Assembly: GCA_031397815.1 (NCBI GenBank)
Contig: JANNMJ010000246.1
Span: forward strand, 12,550 to 76,549
Direction: 5' to 3'
DNA length: 64,000 bases
DNA from: JANNMJ01 sp031397815
Lineage (GTDB): Bacteria; Bacteroidota; Bacteroidia; Cytophagales; Hymenobacteraceae
The notes below the pieces were generated by a model, which was given only the letters and a program-made list of their open reading frames with translations, made no database searches and was not told where the DNA came from. Positions 1-7,769 of the stretch are shown piece by piece (within the stretch, counting starts at the first letter, position 1; each line of letters opens with the position of its first letter). The position numbers and the translations under genes are program-made.

Positions 1-97
1 ACAGCTATCGGGCCGAAAAGGTGTAACGGATTCAGGGCGCTTCGGGGCGCGGAATCGGCGCGGGTTGGGCACGTGTTGGGCGCCTGAGCGGCGCGAG

Positions 98-1624
98 CTA
101 TGCGGTTTCCGGCTTTGCGTAGGCGGCGCGGTCGGTGTCGGCTTCGGGCGCCGATGAAATCAGTGTCAGCCCAATCAGCGTCAGGGCTCCGTTTACGAGT
201 AGGATTTCGAAGCCGAACTTGTAGCCATTGAGCCACGCTGCGGAGTTCAGGTTGATGACCCACGTCAGGAGCGGCGCTATCAGGCAGATGACCGGCACGA
301 GCCACTCGCGGCCCGTCGCAAACCGGCGGCGGGTCAGAATCCCGAAGGCGAAAAGGCCCAGCAGCGGCCCATACGTGTACCCGGCGGCTTTGAACACGGC
401 CGTGATGACGGATTGGTCGTTGAGGCGCTCGAAAATCAGAATCACCACAATCAGCAGCGCCGCGAACACCAGATGCACCGTGCGGCGGATGCGCGTTTGG
501 CGCGCCTCATCGCCTTTGTAGCGGTTTTGGATGTCGATGAAATCGACGCAATACGAGGTGGTGAGCGCCGTGAGGGCCGAATCAGCGGACGCGTAGGTGA
601 CGGCCACGATTCCCATCAGAAACACCACCGCCGCCGCCAGCGTGAAGTGTTGCGTGGCGAGGAGCGGGAAGACTTCATCGCCCTTGATGCCGCCTGTGGC
701 GTTGCGTGGCAGCTCGATGCCTTTACTCGCCGCGAACAGGTAAAGCAGCACGCCGAGGGTCAGAAACAGCACATTCACCCCGACCAGCGTGATCGCAAAG
801 CCCGCCATATTCTTCTGCGCATCACGCAAGGACCGGCAAGCGAGGTTCTTCTGCATCAAATCCTGATCGAGGCCGGTCATGACGATGGTGATGAAGATGC
901 CGCTCACGAACTGTTTCCAGAAGAAACGGTCGTCGCGCAGGTCGGGGAAATAGATGCGGCTCATCTCCGAGGCGCGCACTTTCTCCCACAGCACCCCCAC
1001 CGACGGAATGTGCAGCGCCTGCGCAATCAGGCCGATACTGACGGCCACGCACACGAGCATCGCAGCGGTTTGGAACGTATCGGTCCAGAGAATGGTCCGC
1101 AGCCCGCCCTTGAAGGTATAGGCGAAGATCAGCCCGATGGCCACCGTCACGGTCAGCCAAAACGGCACCCCGAGCGCCCGAAACACCACCTGTTGCAGCA
1201 CGCCCGCCACCAGAAACAGCCGAAACGCTGCCCCGACCGTTCGGGAAACCAGAAACAGCCCCGCGCCGGTCTTGTACGACCAAAACCCGAACCGCTGTTC
1301 CAGATACGTGTAAATCGACGTCAGGCGGAGCCGGTAGTAAATCGGCATCAGCACCGTCGCAATCACCACATACCCAACGATGTAGCCCAGCACCACCGCC
1401 AGATAGCTCCAGCCCGTAGCCGCCACCGCTCCCGGCACCGACACGAACGTCACCCCACTCAGCGACGTGCCGACCATCGCAAACGCGACCATCGGCCACG
1501 GCGCCGCCCGGTTGGCCACAAAGAAGGATTCCGACGTTGCCTTCCGGCTCGTGAGGGCCGCAATCAGAATCAGAAGCAGGAAGTAGCCGGCGATCAGCGC
1601 CAGCGCTAGTGAAGGGGATAACAT
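98..1624 (-). CDS. Sodium:solute symporter family (SSS) transporter
   Basis: A 508-residue, very hydrophobic protein with about 13 predicted membrane helices, the normal size for the sodium:solute symporter family, which couples Na+ entry to uptake of sugars, amino acids or other solutes. The N-terminus resembles family members: a first helix, then SESFFVANRAAPW, a short loop characteristic of the family, then a Gly/Ser-rich helix (VGTSLSGVTFVS). The substrate cannot be told from sequence. The ATG at 1624 is the first in frame and sits directly at helix 1. It is chromosomal, outside the genomic island, and transcribed away from the neighbouring tRNA gene. The long open frames on the opposite strand here are GC-bias shadows. 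Confidence 0.93.
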   Translation of the reverse strand: MLSPSLALALIAGYFLLLILIAALTSRKATSESFFVANRAAPWPMVAFAMVGTSLSGVTFVSVPGAVAATGWSYLAVVLGYIVGYVVIATVLMPIYYRLRLTSIYTYLEQRFGFWSYKTGAGLFLVSRTVGAAFRLFLVAGVLQQVVFRALGVPFWLTVTVAIGLIFAYTFKGGLRTILWTDTFQTAAMLVCVAVSIGLIAQALHIPSVGVLWEKVRASEMSRIYFPDLRDDRFFWKQFVSGIFITIVMTGLDQDLMQKNLACRSLRDAQKNMAGFAITLVGVNVLFLTLGVLLYLFAASKGIELPRNATGGIKGDEVFPLLATQHFTLAAAVVFLMGIVAVTYASADSALTALTTSYCVDFIDIQNRYKGDEARQTRIRRTVHLVFAALLIVVILIFERLNDQSVITAVFKAAGYTYGPLLGLFAFGILTRRRFATGREWLVPVICLIAPLLTWVINLNSAAWLNGYKFGFEILLVNGALTLIGLTLISSAPEADTDRAAYAKPETA

Positions 1625-1740
1625 GCGGCCACGAAGGTACGCCCCCCTACCGAGGCGCCCCGAATCAACTATTTTCCCCTCGCCTCCCTCCTGACCCTCA
1701 ACCGCTTACCCGCCCCTCACCAGATTAATTCACACCGGGC

Positions 1741-1772
1741 TTGAACCTATGCCTTCCAGCGCCGTACATTTG
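1741..1772 (+). promoter_or_regulatory. Bacteroidota-type promoter of the tRNA-fMet gene
   Basis: TTGA at 1741 and TACATTTG at 1765-1772 fit the Bacteroidota sigma-A pattern (TTG around -33, TAnnTTTG around -7) with about 21 bases between them. The tRNA begins 34 bases downstream. This is inference from motif and position only. Confidence 0.6.
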
Positions 1773-1805
1773 CACCACCAAGCGGCAGCCGCCACTTGCG
1801 TAGAG

Positions 1806-1880
<75 letters not shown>

Positions 1881-1891
1881 TGATACGTTAT

Positions 1892-1924
1892 AAAGGCCTG
1901 TAAGATAACATCTTACAGGCCTTT
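1892..1924 (+). terminator. Intrinsic terminator downstream of tRNA-fMet (element-borne copy)
   Basis: A perfect 14-bp stem (1892-1905 with 1911-1924, arm AAAGGCCTGTAAGA) and 5-base loop, followed by CGTTTTT. It terminates the tRNA transcript. Because it lies inside the attL junction it was probably brought by the element. A closely related hairpin at 52502-52538 outside attR is probably the original chromosomal one. Confidence 0.85.
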
Positions 1925-1931
1925 CGTTTTT

Positions 1932-1954
1932 CGGGGGAAGATTTCGGGGAAGAT
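1932..1954 (+). repeat. Pair of GGGGAAGAT motifs inside the left island end
   Basis: CGGGGGAAGAT at 1932-1942 and CGGGGAAGAT at 1945-1954 lie 48 bases inside the att core. A similar tandem pair lies just upstream of the integrase gene (52328-52350), and a single copy lies outside attR (52544-52554). Position and duplication suggest integrase or excisionase arm-binding sites. Function is inferred. Confidence 0.45.
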
Positions 1955-2025
1955 TCTGAAAAATCCTTCGAATAGGTAGTTGCCGTAGCGTTCGTATCTT
2001 TTGTGACTGAAGCATTTCCGCAGTC

Positions 2026-2826
2026 ATGATTGAAAGAGAGAAGGAGGCTGAACCTACAACGCAGCCAGTGTCCACTACTGTAGTCCAGCAACGCGAAGCC
2101 ATATGGGATCGCGATACGGAGGAAAGCTCGGAGGTGATAGTAAATCGCGTGTGTGAAGGCTTGCCTAGTATTCGCTCCAAGAAGGATCGTTACCATGTTC
2201 TTGGGTTAACGCGCGAATACTATCAGGAGCGGCTTCGCATCTACATCTACTCAGCGGGGCTGCGATTCGCGGGCGAGGAACGCGATCGTGCGATGAAAGC
2301 ACCTGATGAAGCGGACTTTCATTACTGGTGCCGAGTTGGGATTTACCAACGAGTCGTTGACAAGCTGCGAATGTTACAACTCTCCATGCTGGGCTATCAC
2401 GAGCACCTGTTAGCGTTCTCCGAAATGGAGGAGCAGGAAGCTTACCGATTACGGGTAGCACAGCGCAAAAAACTCACCTCTCCTAACGGGCCTCGGCGCG
2501 CACCAGACCCTACCCTACAAGAGGCATTTGTCTACAAAGGAGATTATGGGATGATTCTGAAACTACTGGAACGCGAAGGGTATATAAACATTGCAGGGCA
2601 CTGGTATCAGAGCGAAAAGGGCTATAAGGCTCAACTCATTGCCCTGATGCGAGTGTTGGTCGAAAAGCATTACCTGAAACCTCTGCCGCAGGCAACCTTG
2701 GCACGCGTCATGGCTACTTACTTCAAGGTACCGCTCTCCCGCTCCTATAGTACCCGTTCCGTCGATAATAGCTTAGTGGAAGCTTTCGCCAAGCTGATCC
2801 CTAATCAGAGAGGAGTCAAGGCGTAA
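2026..2826 (+). CDS. Hypothetical island-backbone protein
   Basis: A 266-residue soluble protein; I do not recognise a named family. Residues about 60-140 are charged and helical. The C-terminal third (about 170-260) has the layout of small Bacteroidota mobile-element proteins: an aromatic stretch, a GYINIAGHWYQ segment, a helix with LIALMRVLVEKHYLKPL, then an A-T-Y-F helix and a short Ser/Arg-rich strand. This is reminiscent of RteC-like regulators of Bacteroides conjugative transposons, but too weak for assignment. It is the first gene inside attL, about 140 bp from the att core, the place where element control genes usually sit. The ATG at 2026 is the first in frame after the terminator. 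Confidence 0.7.
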   Translation: MIEREKEAEPTTQPVSTTVVQQREAIWDRDTEESSEVIVNRVCEGLPSIRSKKDRYHVLGLTREYYQERLRIYIYSAGLRFAGEERDRAMKAPDEADFHYWCRVGIYQRVVDKLRMLQLSMLGYHEHLLAFSEMEEQEAYRLRVAQRKKLTSPNGPRRAPDPTLQEAFVYKGDYGMILKLLEREGYINIAGHWYQSEKGYKAQLIALMRVLVEKHYLKPLPQATLARVMATYFKVPLSRSYSTRSVDNSLVEAFAKLIPNQRGVKA

Positions 2827-3043
2827 GCAGCAGGGAATATAGACTTGGGCAGGCGGAGCATATCTGTGGAGTTGAAACACAAAACATAGACTTAACATTT
2901 TGCACACTTTGCACAACCGCTAACAGTGCATATGTTAGGGGAAGGCAGTAGGTTGTTTTGCTGCGGAATCGCCTCAATAGGTGCTTCTGTGGAGCTTCAA
3001 GCCCCACCGTTCAGCATTCACCCATCTCCCCCCTTTCTTTGTC

Positions 3044-3358
3044 ATGCACGATTACCTATTTCAACTCCCCTTGTCAGAAGCGGAGCAATTCATCACCGGC
3101 TGTGTACAACGCGCTATAGAAGCGCTGGGTAACCAGCCGAGTAACTCGCTTCCACCCACCCCTGCGAAAGCCTCATTGTGCGCCAGTAATCTCATTCGTA
3201 CGACGGATGTGTGCCGCATTTTGGGAATTTCGAAACCCACTTGCGCTCTGTGGCGCAATGAAGGCAAGTTGAAGTTTTACCGACTGGGTCGTTTCATCTA
3301 CTTCCGCGAAGAGGAAGTTATGGCGGCTTTGAATCAGCCGAAACACTTAAAGGTCTAA
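3044..3358 (+). CDS. Helix-turn-helix (excisionase/MerR-like) DNA-binding protein
   Basis: A 104-residue protein when started at the ATG at 3044 (a longer frame from 2981 has an unlikely N-terminus). The C-terminal half holds a winged-helix-type HTH: LIRTTDVCRILGISKPTCAL, then W-R-N-E-G-K-L-K-F-Y-R-L-G-R-F-I-Y-F, ending in an E-E-E-V helix. This is the HTH_17 arrangement of Bacteroidota excisionases and element regulators. It sits among island-backbone genes, 6 bp before the next gene, so it may help excision or control backbone transcription. Confidence 0.8.
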   Translation: MHDYLFQLPLSEAEQFITGCVQRAIEALGNQPSNSLPPTPAKASLCASNLIRTTDVCRILGISKPTCALWRNEGKLKFYRLGRFIYFREEEVMAALNQPKHLKV

Positions 3359-3364
3359 CGAACT

Positions 3365-3850
3365 ATGAAACCTCGTAAGACCATCACAGTACCGGTCGCT
3401 GGCCGAGTATCACCTGAAGTGCAAGAGTGGATATTGGAAGGCGCAGACCTGCACCAGATGAGTACCTCTGAATTCGTGGGGTACCAACTCGCATTAGCTG
3501 CCCAGAAGCGAAACAACCTCGAAGCCTTTCGGCAGGAACAGGTTAAGACGGTAATGCAGACGGAAGGGCTCCAGCAAGAACTGACTTGGTATAAAGCGTT
3601 TCCAAAGAGCTATCTGGAAGTAATCCAGAGAAACATTGTGGTTCTGGCTGATTTCTTCAGCAGACACAAGTCAGCGCCAATACCTCTTCACGAGCTACGA
3701 ACTGCGGGTTTCGACCCAAGCCATCTGTTGTGCTATCACACTAAGGACAACAAGCAGCTCATATGCTTGGGCAACTTCAGTTGGCACTATTCTTCTCCCC
3801 AAAAAACGCACGTTTGCCTTATACAGAACGATGGAAGCTCTACCACTTGA
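3365..3850 (+). CDS. Hypothetical protein with ribbon-helix-helix/MobC-like N-terminus
   Basis: A 161-residue protein. Residues 5-50 (KTITVPVAGRVSPEVQEWI, then SEFVGYQLALAAQ) have the strand plus two helices seen in ribbon-helix-helix DNA-binding proteins and MobC-like relaxosome accessory proteins. The remainder is charged and helical with no motif I know. It follows the HTH gene by 6 bp and overlaps the next small gene, so the three look like one transcript. No relaxase is visible nearby, so a mobilisation role is speculative. Confidence 0.7.
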   Translation: MKPRKTITVPVAGRVSPEVQEWILEGADLHQMSTSEFVGYQLALAAQKRNNLEAFRQEQVKTVMQTEGLQQELTWYKAFPKSYLEVIQRNIVVLADFFSRHKSAPIPLHELRTAGFDPSHLLCYHTKDNKQLICLGNFSWHYSSPQKTHVCLIQNDGSSTT

Positions 3851-4037
3851 CCCAATGGATCTTTTTGAATCTCCTAAGACTTCCGGCAAAAGCGGGGGAG
3901 TTTGGTTGTTACTTATTGCATTAGGAGGCCTTTTGCTATTCTTATGGTGGCACTGGCACTATAAAAGGGAGGCGAATGAACGCAGCTATGTACCTCGCTT
4001 TAACGACAAGTATACCCTAAAAACAAGGGAGGGATAG
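3831..4037 (+). CDS. Small single-pass membrane protein
   Basis: A 68-residue protein if started at the ATG at 3831, overlapping the end of the preceding gene by 20 bp. It has a short polar N-terminus, one strong membrane helix (about residues 25-42, VWLLLIALGGLLLFLWWHWH) and a basic cytoplasmic-type tail. The frame continues upstream to 3636, but that part overlaps the previous gene and looks non-coding. Function unknown. The conserved-looking overlap and membrane helix argue that it is real. Confidence 0.5.
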   Translation: MEALPLDPMDLFESPKTSGKSGGVWLLLIALGGLLLFLWWHWHYKREANERSYVPRFNDKYTLKTREG

Positions 4038-4099
4038 TCGGATGTGAGAGCCAGCAGCGACTGGTAAGCAAATCTCATCCTGCCATTCACCAAAGGGCC

Positions 4100-4137
4100 A
4101 ATACGCCCCGAACCGTGCATACGGTTCGGGGCGTATT
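4100..4137. terminator. Strong hairpin between convergent genes
   Basis: A perfect 17-bp inverted repeat (4100-4116 with 4121-4137, arm AATACGCCCCGAACCGT) with a 4-base loop, lying between the plus-strand small membrane gene and the minus-strand peptidase gene. It probably ends transcription from both sides. There is no long T-run on the plus strand. Confidence 0.7.
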
Positions 4138-4251
4138 CGTATTGGGAACTGAGTTCAGCTTCCGCTACAACAAGTGGCTAATATTTAGGCTCGTTTTATA
4201 ATGGTTGTGACTGGTACGGGCTAACTGATGGTGACCGTGAGTTCGAGCGTT

Positions 4252-4887
4252 TCAACGGCGCAGGTAGCTAAGTCGCCGGTCAATACCGAGGATGTTGCGC
4301 CGGAAATTAACCATCTGCGTACTGGCTTGGTAGATCTCAGCAATTTCCTCGTTCGTCCGACCAGCGCGGGCCAGTTGGAATAATCCATCACCCGGTACTT
4401 GCAAAGTTGCCCCTAGTCGTTCAGCCTCTAATTCGTACCGCCGATTATACTGGCGGAAACCGATGCCAGATGAAAATTCTAGGGCATTGCCAGGATGGCC
4501 ACAAAGGAAGTGTGCCAACTCGTGCATCAGGTTGCTCTCACGGCGCGCTGGAGAATGCTGATCGTTGTGCAGAATCATTCGAAGCGGCATTTTACCGACG
4601 TTGCAAACGATGAGCAGCGCTGAGAATGAGCAAGACACGTCGTAAGCCCACGCAAGTCGCTGACACACAATTTCATGGTCAGGAAACTCATCGCAGATTC
4701 CTTGTCGAGCAAAATCAATAAGAGAAGCGTTACTCGTAACGGTAATACCGTAAAGTTCTGCTACGGCACAAGCCGGACAGTGAGCCGTTAGAGGAATGCC
4801 GAGGCGCTCTCGGATAGAAATGGAGTGACGCTCATACCGGGCTTGACAGCCCCTAGGGAGTTGTATCTGTGGGCTTGCTTGCTTCAT
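4252..4887 (-). CDS. ImmA/IrrE-family metallopeptidase (CapP-like)
   Basis: A 211-residue protein with the zinc-peptidase signature LMHELAHFLCGH (HExxH) near residue 135 and a downstream E-x-x-A helix (YELEAERLGATLQVP) giving the third ligand, as in ImmA/IrrE peptidases. These cleave a partner XRE-type repressor to release transcription, often after DNA damage or phage attack. The gene overlaps the upstream XRE gene by 35 bp, so the two are co-translated, a typical repressor/peptidase pair. In CBASS operons the equivalent pair is CapH (HTH) and CapP (peptidase). Here it is divergent from an E2-E1/JAMM operon, which makes the CapP comparison attractive. It is conceivable that the pair instead controls the island. 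Confidence 0.87.
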   Translation of the reverse strand: MKQASPQIQLPRGCQARYERHSISIRERLGIPLTAHCPACAVAELYGITVTSNASLIDFARQGICDEFPDHEIVCQRLAWAYDVSCSFSALLIVCNVGKMPLRMILHNDQHSPARRESNLMHELAHFLCGHPGNALEFSSGIGFRQYNRRYELEAERLGATLQVPGDGLFQLARAGRTNEEIAEIYQASTQMVNFRRNILGIDRRLSYLRR

Positions 4888-5260
4888 TGGGTAGCAGATT
4901 ACGACGGCCAGCAGCGTAGGCTACTTCAATCATCGTCACCAATGCTTCCCGTGTCTGTGGGGTTAAGAGCTTATCGGCGCGCAAATGGACGATGATGTCT
5001 TCCTTATTAAGTGTGTGTTCTCGCTCAGCAATGTTACCACCAAAGCGGCGAATCGCGAAGTGTTCGGACCCAACGCCTAGCCAGTGACAGACTCTCATAT
5101 AAGTGTCTATGTCAGGCAGATTGCCGCGTTCTATTCGTGATAGAGTCGAGGGACTGACATTTTCCATCTGACTGGCCGCAGCACGAACTGTCAGATTATT
5201 TTGCTCCCGATGACGGATGATAGCCTCCGACAAGGCTATTATATTGATTTCGTGTGACAT
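4853..5260 (-). CDS. XRE-family HTH repressor (CapH-like)
   Basis: A 135-residue protein with an N-terminal Cro/CI-type helix-turn-helix (about residues 8-62; AAASQMENVSPSTLSRIERG covers the recognition region). A C-terminal tail of about 70 residues is suitable as the site cleaved or contacted by the peptidase. It is the first gene of the minus-strand pair, starts at 5260 and faces the YegP gene across 240 bp containing repeated TGTC-n-TGACA elements, its likely operators. By analogy with known XRE/ImmA pairs it should repress both its own operon and the divergent one until cleaved. Confidence 0.88.
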   Translation of the reverse strand: MSHEINIIALSEAIIRHREQNNLTVRAAASQMENVSPSTLSRIERGNLPDIDTYMRVCHWLGVGSEHFAIRRFGGNIAEREHTLNKEDIIVHLRADKLLTPQTREALVTMIEVAYAAGRRNLLPNEASKPTDTTP

Positions 5261-5300
5261 AAGGCGGGTGTGGGTTGAGTGGTGAGAGTCATAACCCCAG

Positions 5301-5389
5301 CCATCGTGTCAGGTTTACGTGACAATGGAAACGAAGGTAGGACTCAGCTTGTATTACTCATCTGTCTGGCAACTGTCCTGCACGTGACA
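5301..5389. promoter_or_regulatory. Candidate operators in the divergent control region
   Basis: Two imperfect inverted repeats share half-sites: TGTCAGGTTTACGTGACA at 5307-5324 (flanked by CCAT and ATGG, extending the symmetry to about 5301-5329) and TGTCCTGCACGTGACA at 5374-5389. Both lie between the start codons of the XRE gene and the YegP gene, with the shared half-site CGTGACA. This is where a dimeric XRE repressor controlling both directions would be expected to bind. Function is inferred from symmetry and position. Confidence 0.5.
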
Positions 5390-5500
5390 CAATGTCTTCC
5401 ATAAGTCAATGGCACAGCAGTTGACTGACGCAACCGGTCAACATACCCCGGCCGGGTTTAGTCAGTGACGATTTTTTCACCAAACCCCAGAAGAAACGCG

Positions 5501-6001
5501 ATGAGCAGTTTCCAGTTTTACGAAGATGCCGCTAAGGAATGGCGGTGGCGCCTGAAAGACGGCAATCACAAAATCGTAGCCGACTCAGGTGAAGGCTACA
5601 AGGAGAAGGCCGAATGCCAGAAGGCCGCAGGCCTCTTCACGGCGCTTGGGCCTGATGCCCCGGTGCGAGAGGCCGGAGAGCCGAGTAATAACTCGGCTGA
5701 GTGGGAATACTACAAAGACCGCAAGGGTGAATGGCGCTGGCGCTTTCTCGTCAAAGGGAATGCGGACAAGCAACTCGCCGATAGCTCCGAGGGCTATGAG
5801 TCCGAGTACAACGTTAAGCGAGCCATCGCGAACGTAAAAGACCTGCTTCGCAAGGAAGACCAACAGGGGAGCGGAAACTCTGGTGGCGGTAATTCGGGCG
5901 GTGGTTCCGGCAGTGGTGGCACTTCCGGTGGAGGAACCCCAGGTGGTGGCTACCAGCCTCCCACGTCCGGTGGTTCCAATGTGCCGCCTCGTTTCGCCTA
6001 A
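5501..6001 (+). CDS. YegP-like (DUF1508) protein with long Gly/Ser tail, candidate conjugated modifier
   Basis: A 166-residue protein with two YegP/DUF1508 repeats: residues 4-46 (FQFYEDAAKEWRWRLKDG, then NHKIVADSGEGY) and 68-114 (WEYYKDRKGEWRWRF, then QLADSSEGY). Residues about 122-161 form a disordered Gly/Ser/Thr tail, and the protein ends in VPPRFA. It is the first gene of an operon with an E2-E1 fusion 22 bp downstream and a JAMM peptidase. In type II CBASS the E2-E1 protein Cap2 activates the flexible C-terminus of the cyclase. By analogy this tail is a plausible substrate; that is inference. The ATG at 5501 is chosen because it begins directly at the first repeat; a GTG at 5465 would add 12 unremarkable residues. 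Confidence 0.85.
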   Translation: MSSFQFYEDAAKEWRWRLKDGNHKIVADSGEGYKEKAECQKAAGLFTALGPDAPVREAGEPSNNSAEWEYYKDRKGEWRWRFLVKGNADKQLADSSEGYESEYNVKRAIANVKDLLRKEDQQGSGNSGGGNSGGGSGSGGTSGGGTPGGGYQPPTSGGSNVPPRFA

Positions 6002-6023
6002 GTCACAGCCGAGAATCACCCTA

Positions 6024-7769
6024 ATGGATAGCCTCGACCACGTGATTCTTCTCCACAGCCTCCCACTCCTGGCTCAGATGCCAGGAGTGGGAGTGACGGG
6101 AGACTGGCGGCAGATGCCCAATCAGAATGTCTGGCTGCTCCGACTTCGGTTGGAACTGCTGAACACCGCGCCCACCGCCGAACTACCTCAGTTCACAGAT
6201 TGGGAGTTAGTTGCAGATTTTGACCGAGACCCGATTGGACACGTTCAGTTAAATCCCGCTCTCGCTGGGGAGGTGGTAACTGCCACTTTCGACCACCAAA
6301 TGTTTAATGGTGGAAATCACCCGACTTGGGAATGCCGGGCTGGACAGATTTGTACCGGCTCTTGGTCTGGGACGCTTGCCGATTCTCGGAATGCTATTGC
6401 GCACGAGCCATCCAACTTGTTGCACCGCCTGCAGTGGCACGTAAGTCGAGCCATTGACTGGCTACAAGAGGCTGCTACAGCGAAGTTGATGGCAGTAGGT
6501 GATTTCTTCGAGCTTCCCGATTTTAATACGGGGCCGAAAGGTGCTCAGGCCTTTCTGGCTTATTATGAGGACGAAAATTCATTCGCTGAATGGCAAACAC
6601 GGCCAGAACAATCGGGCTTCGCCGAGCTTGTGAGGTGGTCTAACGGAATTCGTCTTGTTCGCCGCTTTAAAGACCTGACAGGGCGTCAAACCATCTACGA
6701 AATACCTTGGGGCTACGGAGTCGATGCCATATCAAAGTTTCAGGATACGGCGCTTTGGGTTCGCCTAAAGGACGTTCCCACGGTTCGGCAACGGCAAGTT
6801 CCTACGACGTGGGCAGAGCTCGAAGAAGCACTTCAAGAGCAAGGACTTGACCTGATGACGCTTGTTAGCCCTCTATGGGCACCCCGGCACGACCCGACTG
6901 GTCACATCTTCGTGCTGTTCGGGATGCCCATTCCTCGGCGCGTAGGCGAACTCGTTTCTCGTTACCATTGGCATCTGCTATGGCTCTCTCCAGAAATTAA
7001 AGCGGGAAAGGCCGAGATTAGACGTCAGACTTTAAAGAACCGTCTAAAGGCCGAATTGCCTGTTCGTTGGGCAGTGAAAGTAGAAAACTGGCATCCCGAC
7101 GAGCTACAGAATCGTGGCAGACTCTCCTCCGAACTCTGCAAATCCAGCATTATTCTTATCGGCGCCGGAGCATTAGGTAGCGCCATCGCGGAGCAACTGG
7201 TGAGAATGGGAGTACAGGATTTGACTATCGTGGACGACGAGCTTCTTGAAGGAGGTAATTTGGTGCGCCATACACTCACGCTTCCTTCTATCTTAGCGCA
7301 TAAAGTCGTGGAGTTGGCCAAACAACTCAACCTTTCAAACCCCCTCGCGCGGGTAACTGGTATCGCCGCCAAAGCTCCGTCGCATAGGCAAGACTTTGTC
7401 GCAGCCGCAGAGCGCGCAACGCTCGTCATCGATGCAACGGCTGACGATGCGGTACTGCGCTCTCTGCCCCTCCCCGGACTGGCTTCTACCGTACCAGTTG
7501 CTAGTTGTTCTTTGAGCCTCTACGCTGAGGACTTGTTCTTCTATGCTAATCAAGCCGGCGCCTTCGACTGGTCCGATTTCACGACGTGGTTTGCACCATT
7601 TCGGCACGAGCAGAATCGCCGCGTAGAGCAAGACGGGTTGGTGATGCCTCGTGGTGCCGGGTGCTGGCATCCGCTCACACCGGCACCCTTAAACCGGATT
7701 CAGGGACTTGCGGGCATAGCGGTGGAGCTAGTACACGGCCCACTTAAATCTTGGACGGCTCGGGGTTGA
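6024..7769 (+). CDS. E2-E1 fusion (Cap2-like) ubiquitin-type conjugating enzyme, 3' end cut off by IS630
   Basis: The N-terminal domain (about 1-160) looks like an E2 fold with GGNHPTWECRAGQICTGSW; His99-Pro100 and Cys110 match the HP...C layout of E2 active sites. A middle linker (about 170-360) leads to a ThiF/E1 adenylation domain: nucleotide loop LIGAGALGS (380-386), VDDELLEGGNLVRHT (403-417), LVIDATADDAVLRS, and RGAGCWHP with Cys547 as candidate E1 cysteine. This is the architecture of Cap2 in type II CBASS. Native sequence stops at 7731, where an IS630 element is inserted; the present frame then adds 12 foreign codons. Joining 7731 to 8931 gives one uninterrupted 606-residue protein ending at 9043. 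The allele may be inactive because the last 37 residues are lost, although all recognised active-site residues remain. Confidence 0.88.
   Translation: MDSLDHVILLHSLPLLAQMPGVGVTGDWRQMPNQNVWLLRLRLELLNTAPTAELPQFTDWELVADFDRDPIGHVQLNPALAGEVVTATFDHQMFNGGNHPTWECRAGQICTGSWSGTLADSRNAIAHEPSNLLHRLQWHVSRAIDWLQEAATAKLMAVGDFFELPDFNTGPKGAQAFLAYYEDENSFAEWQTRPEQSGFAELVRWSNGIRLVRRFKDLTGRQTIYEIPWGYGVDAISKFQDTALWVRLKDVPTVRQRQVPTTWAELEEALQEQGLDLMTLVSPLWAPRHDPTGHIFVLFGMPIPRRVGELVSRYHWHLLWLSPEIKAGKAEIRRQTLKNRLKAELPVRWAVKVENWHPDELQNRGRLSSELCKSSIILIGAGALGSAIAEQLVRMGVQDLTIVDDELLEGGNLVRHTLTLPSILAHKVVELAKQLNLSNPLARVTGIAAKAPSHRQDFVAAAERATLVIDATADDAVLRSLPLPGLASTVPVASCSLSLYAEDLFFYANQAGAFDWSDFTTWFAPFRHEQNRRVEQDGLVMPRGAGCWHPLTPAPLNRIQGLAGIAVELVHGPLKSWTARG

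Noticed and set aside
413..1609. Long open frame on the plus strand opposite the symporter
   Set aside because: His/Arg/Gln-rich composition with no domain; it is the complement of a clear membrane transporter and arises from GC-rich third positions.
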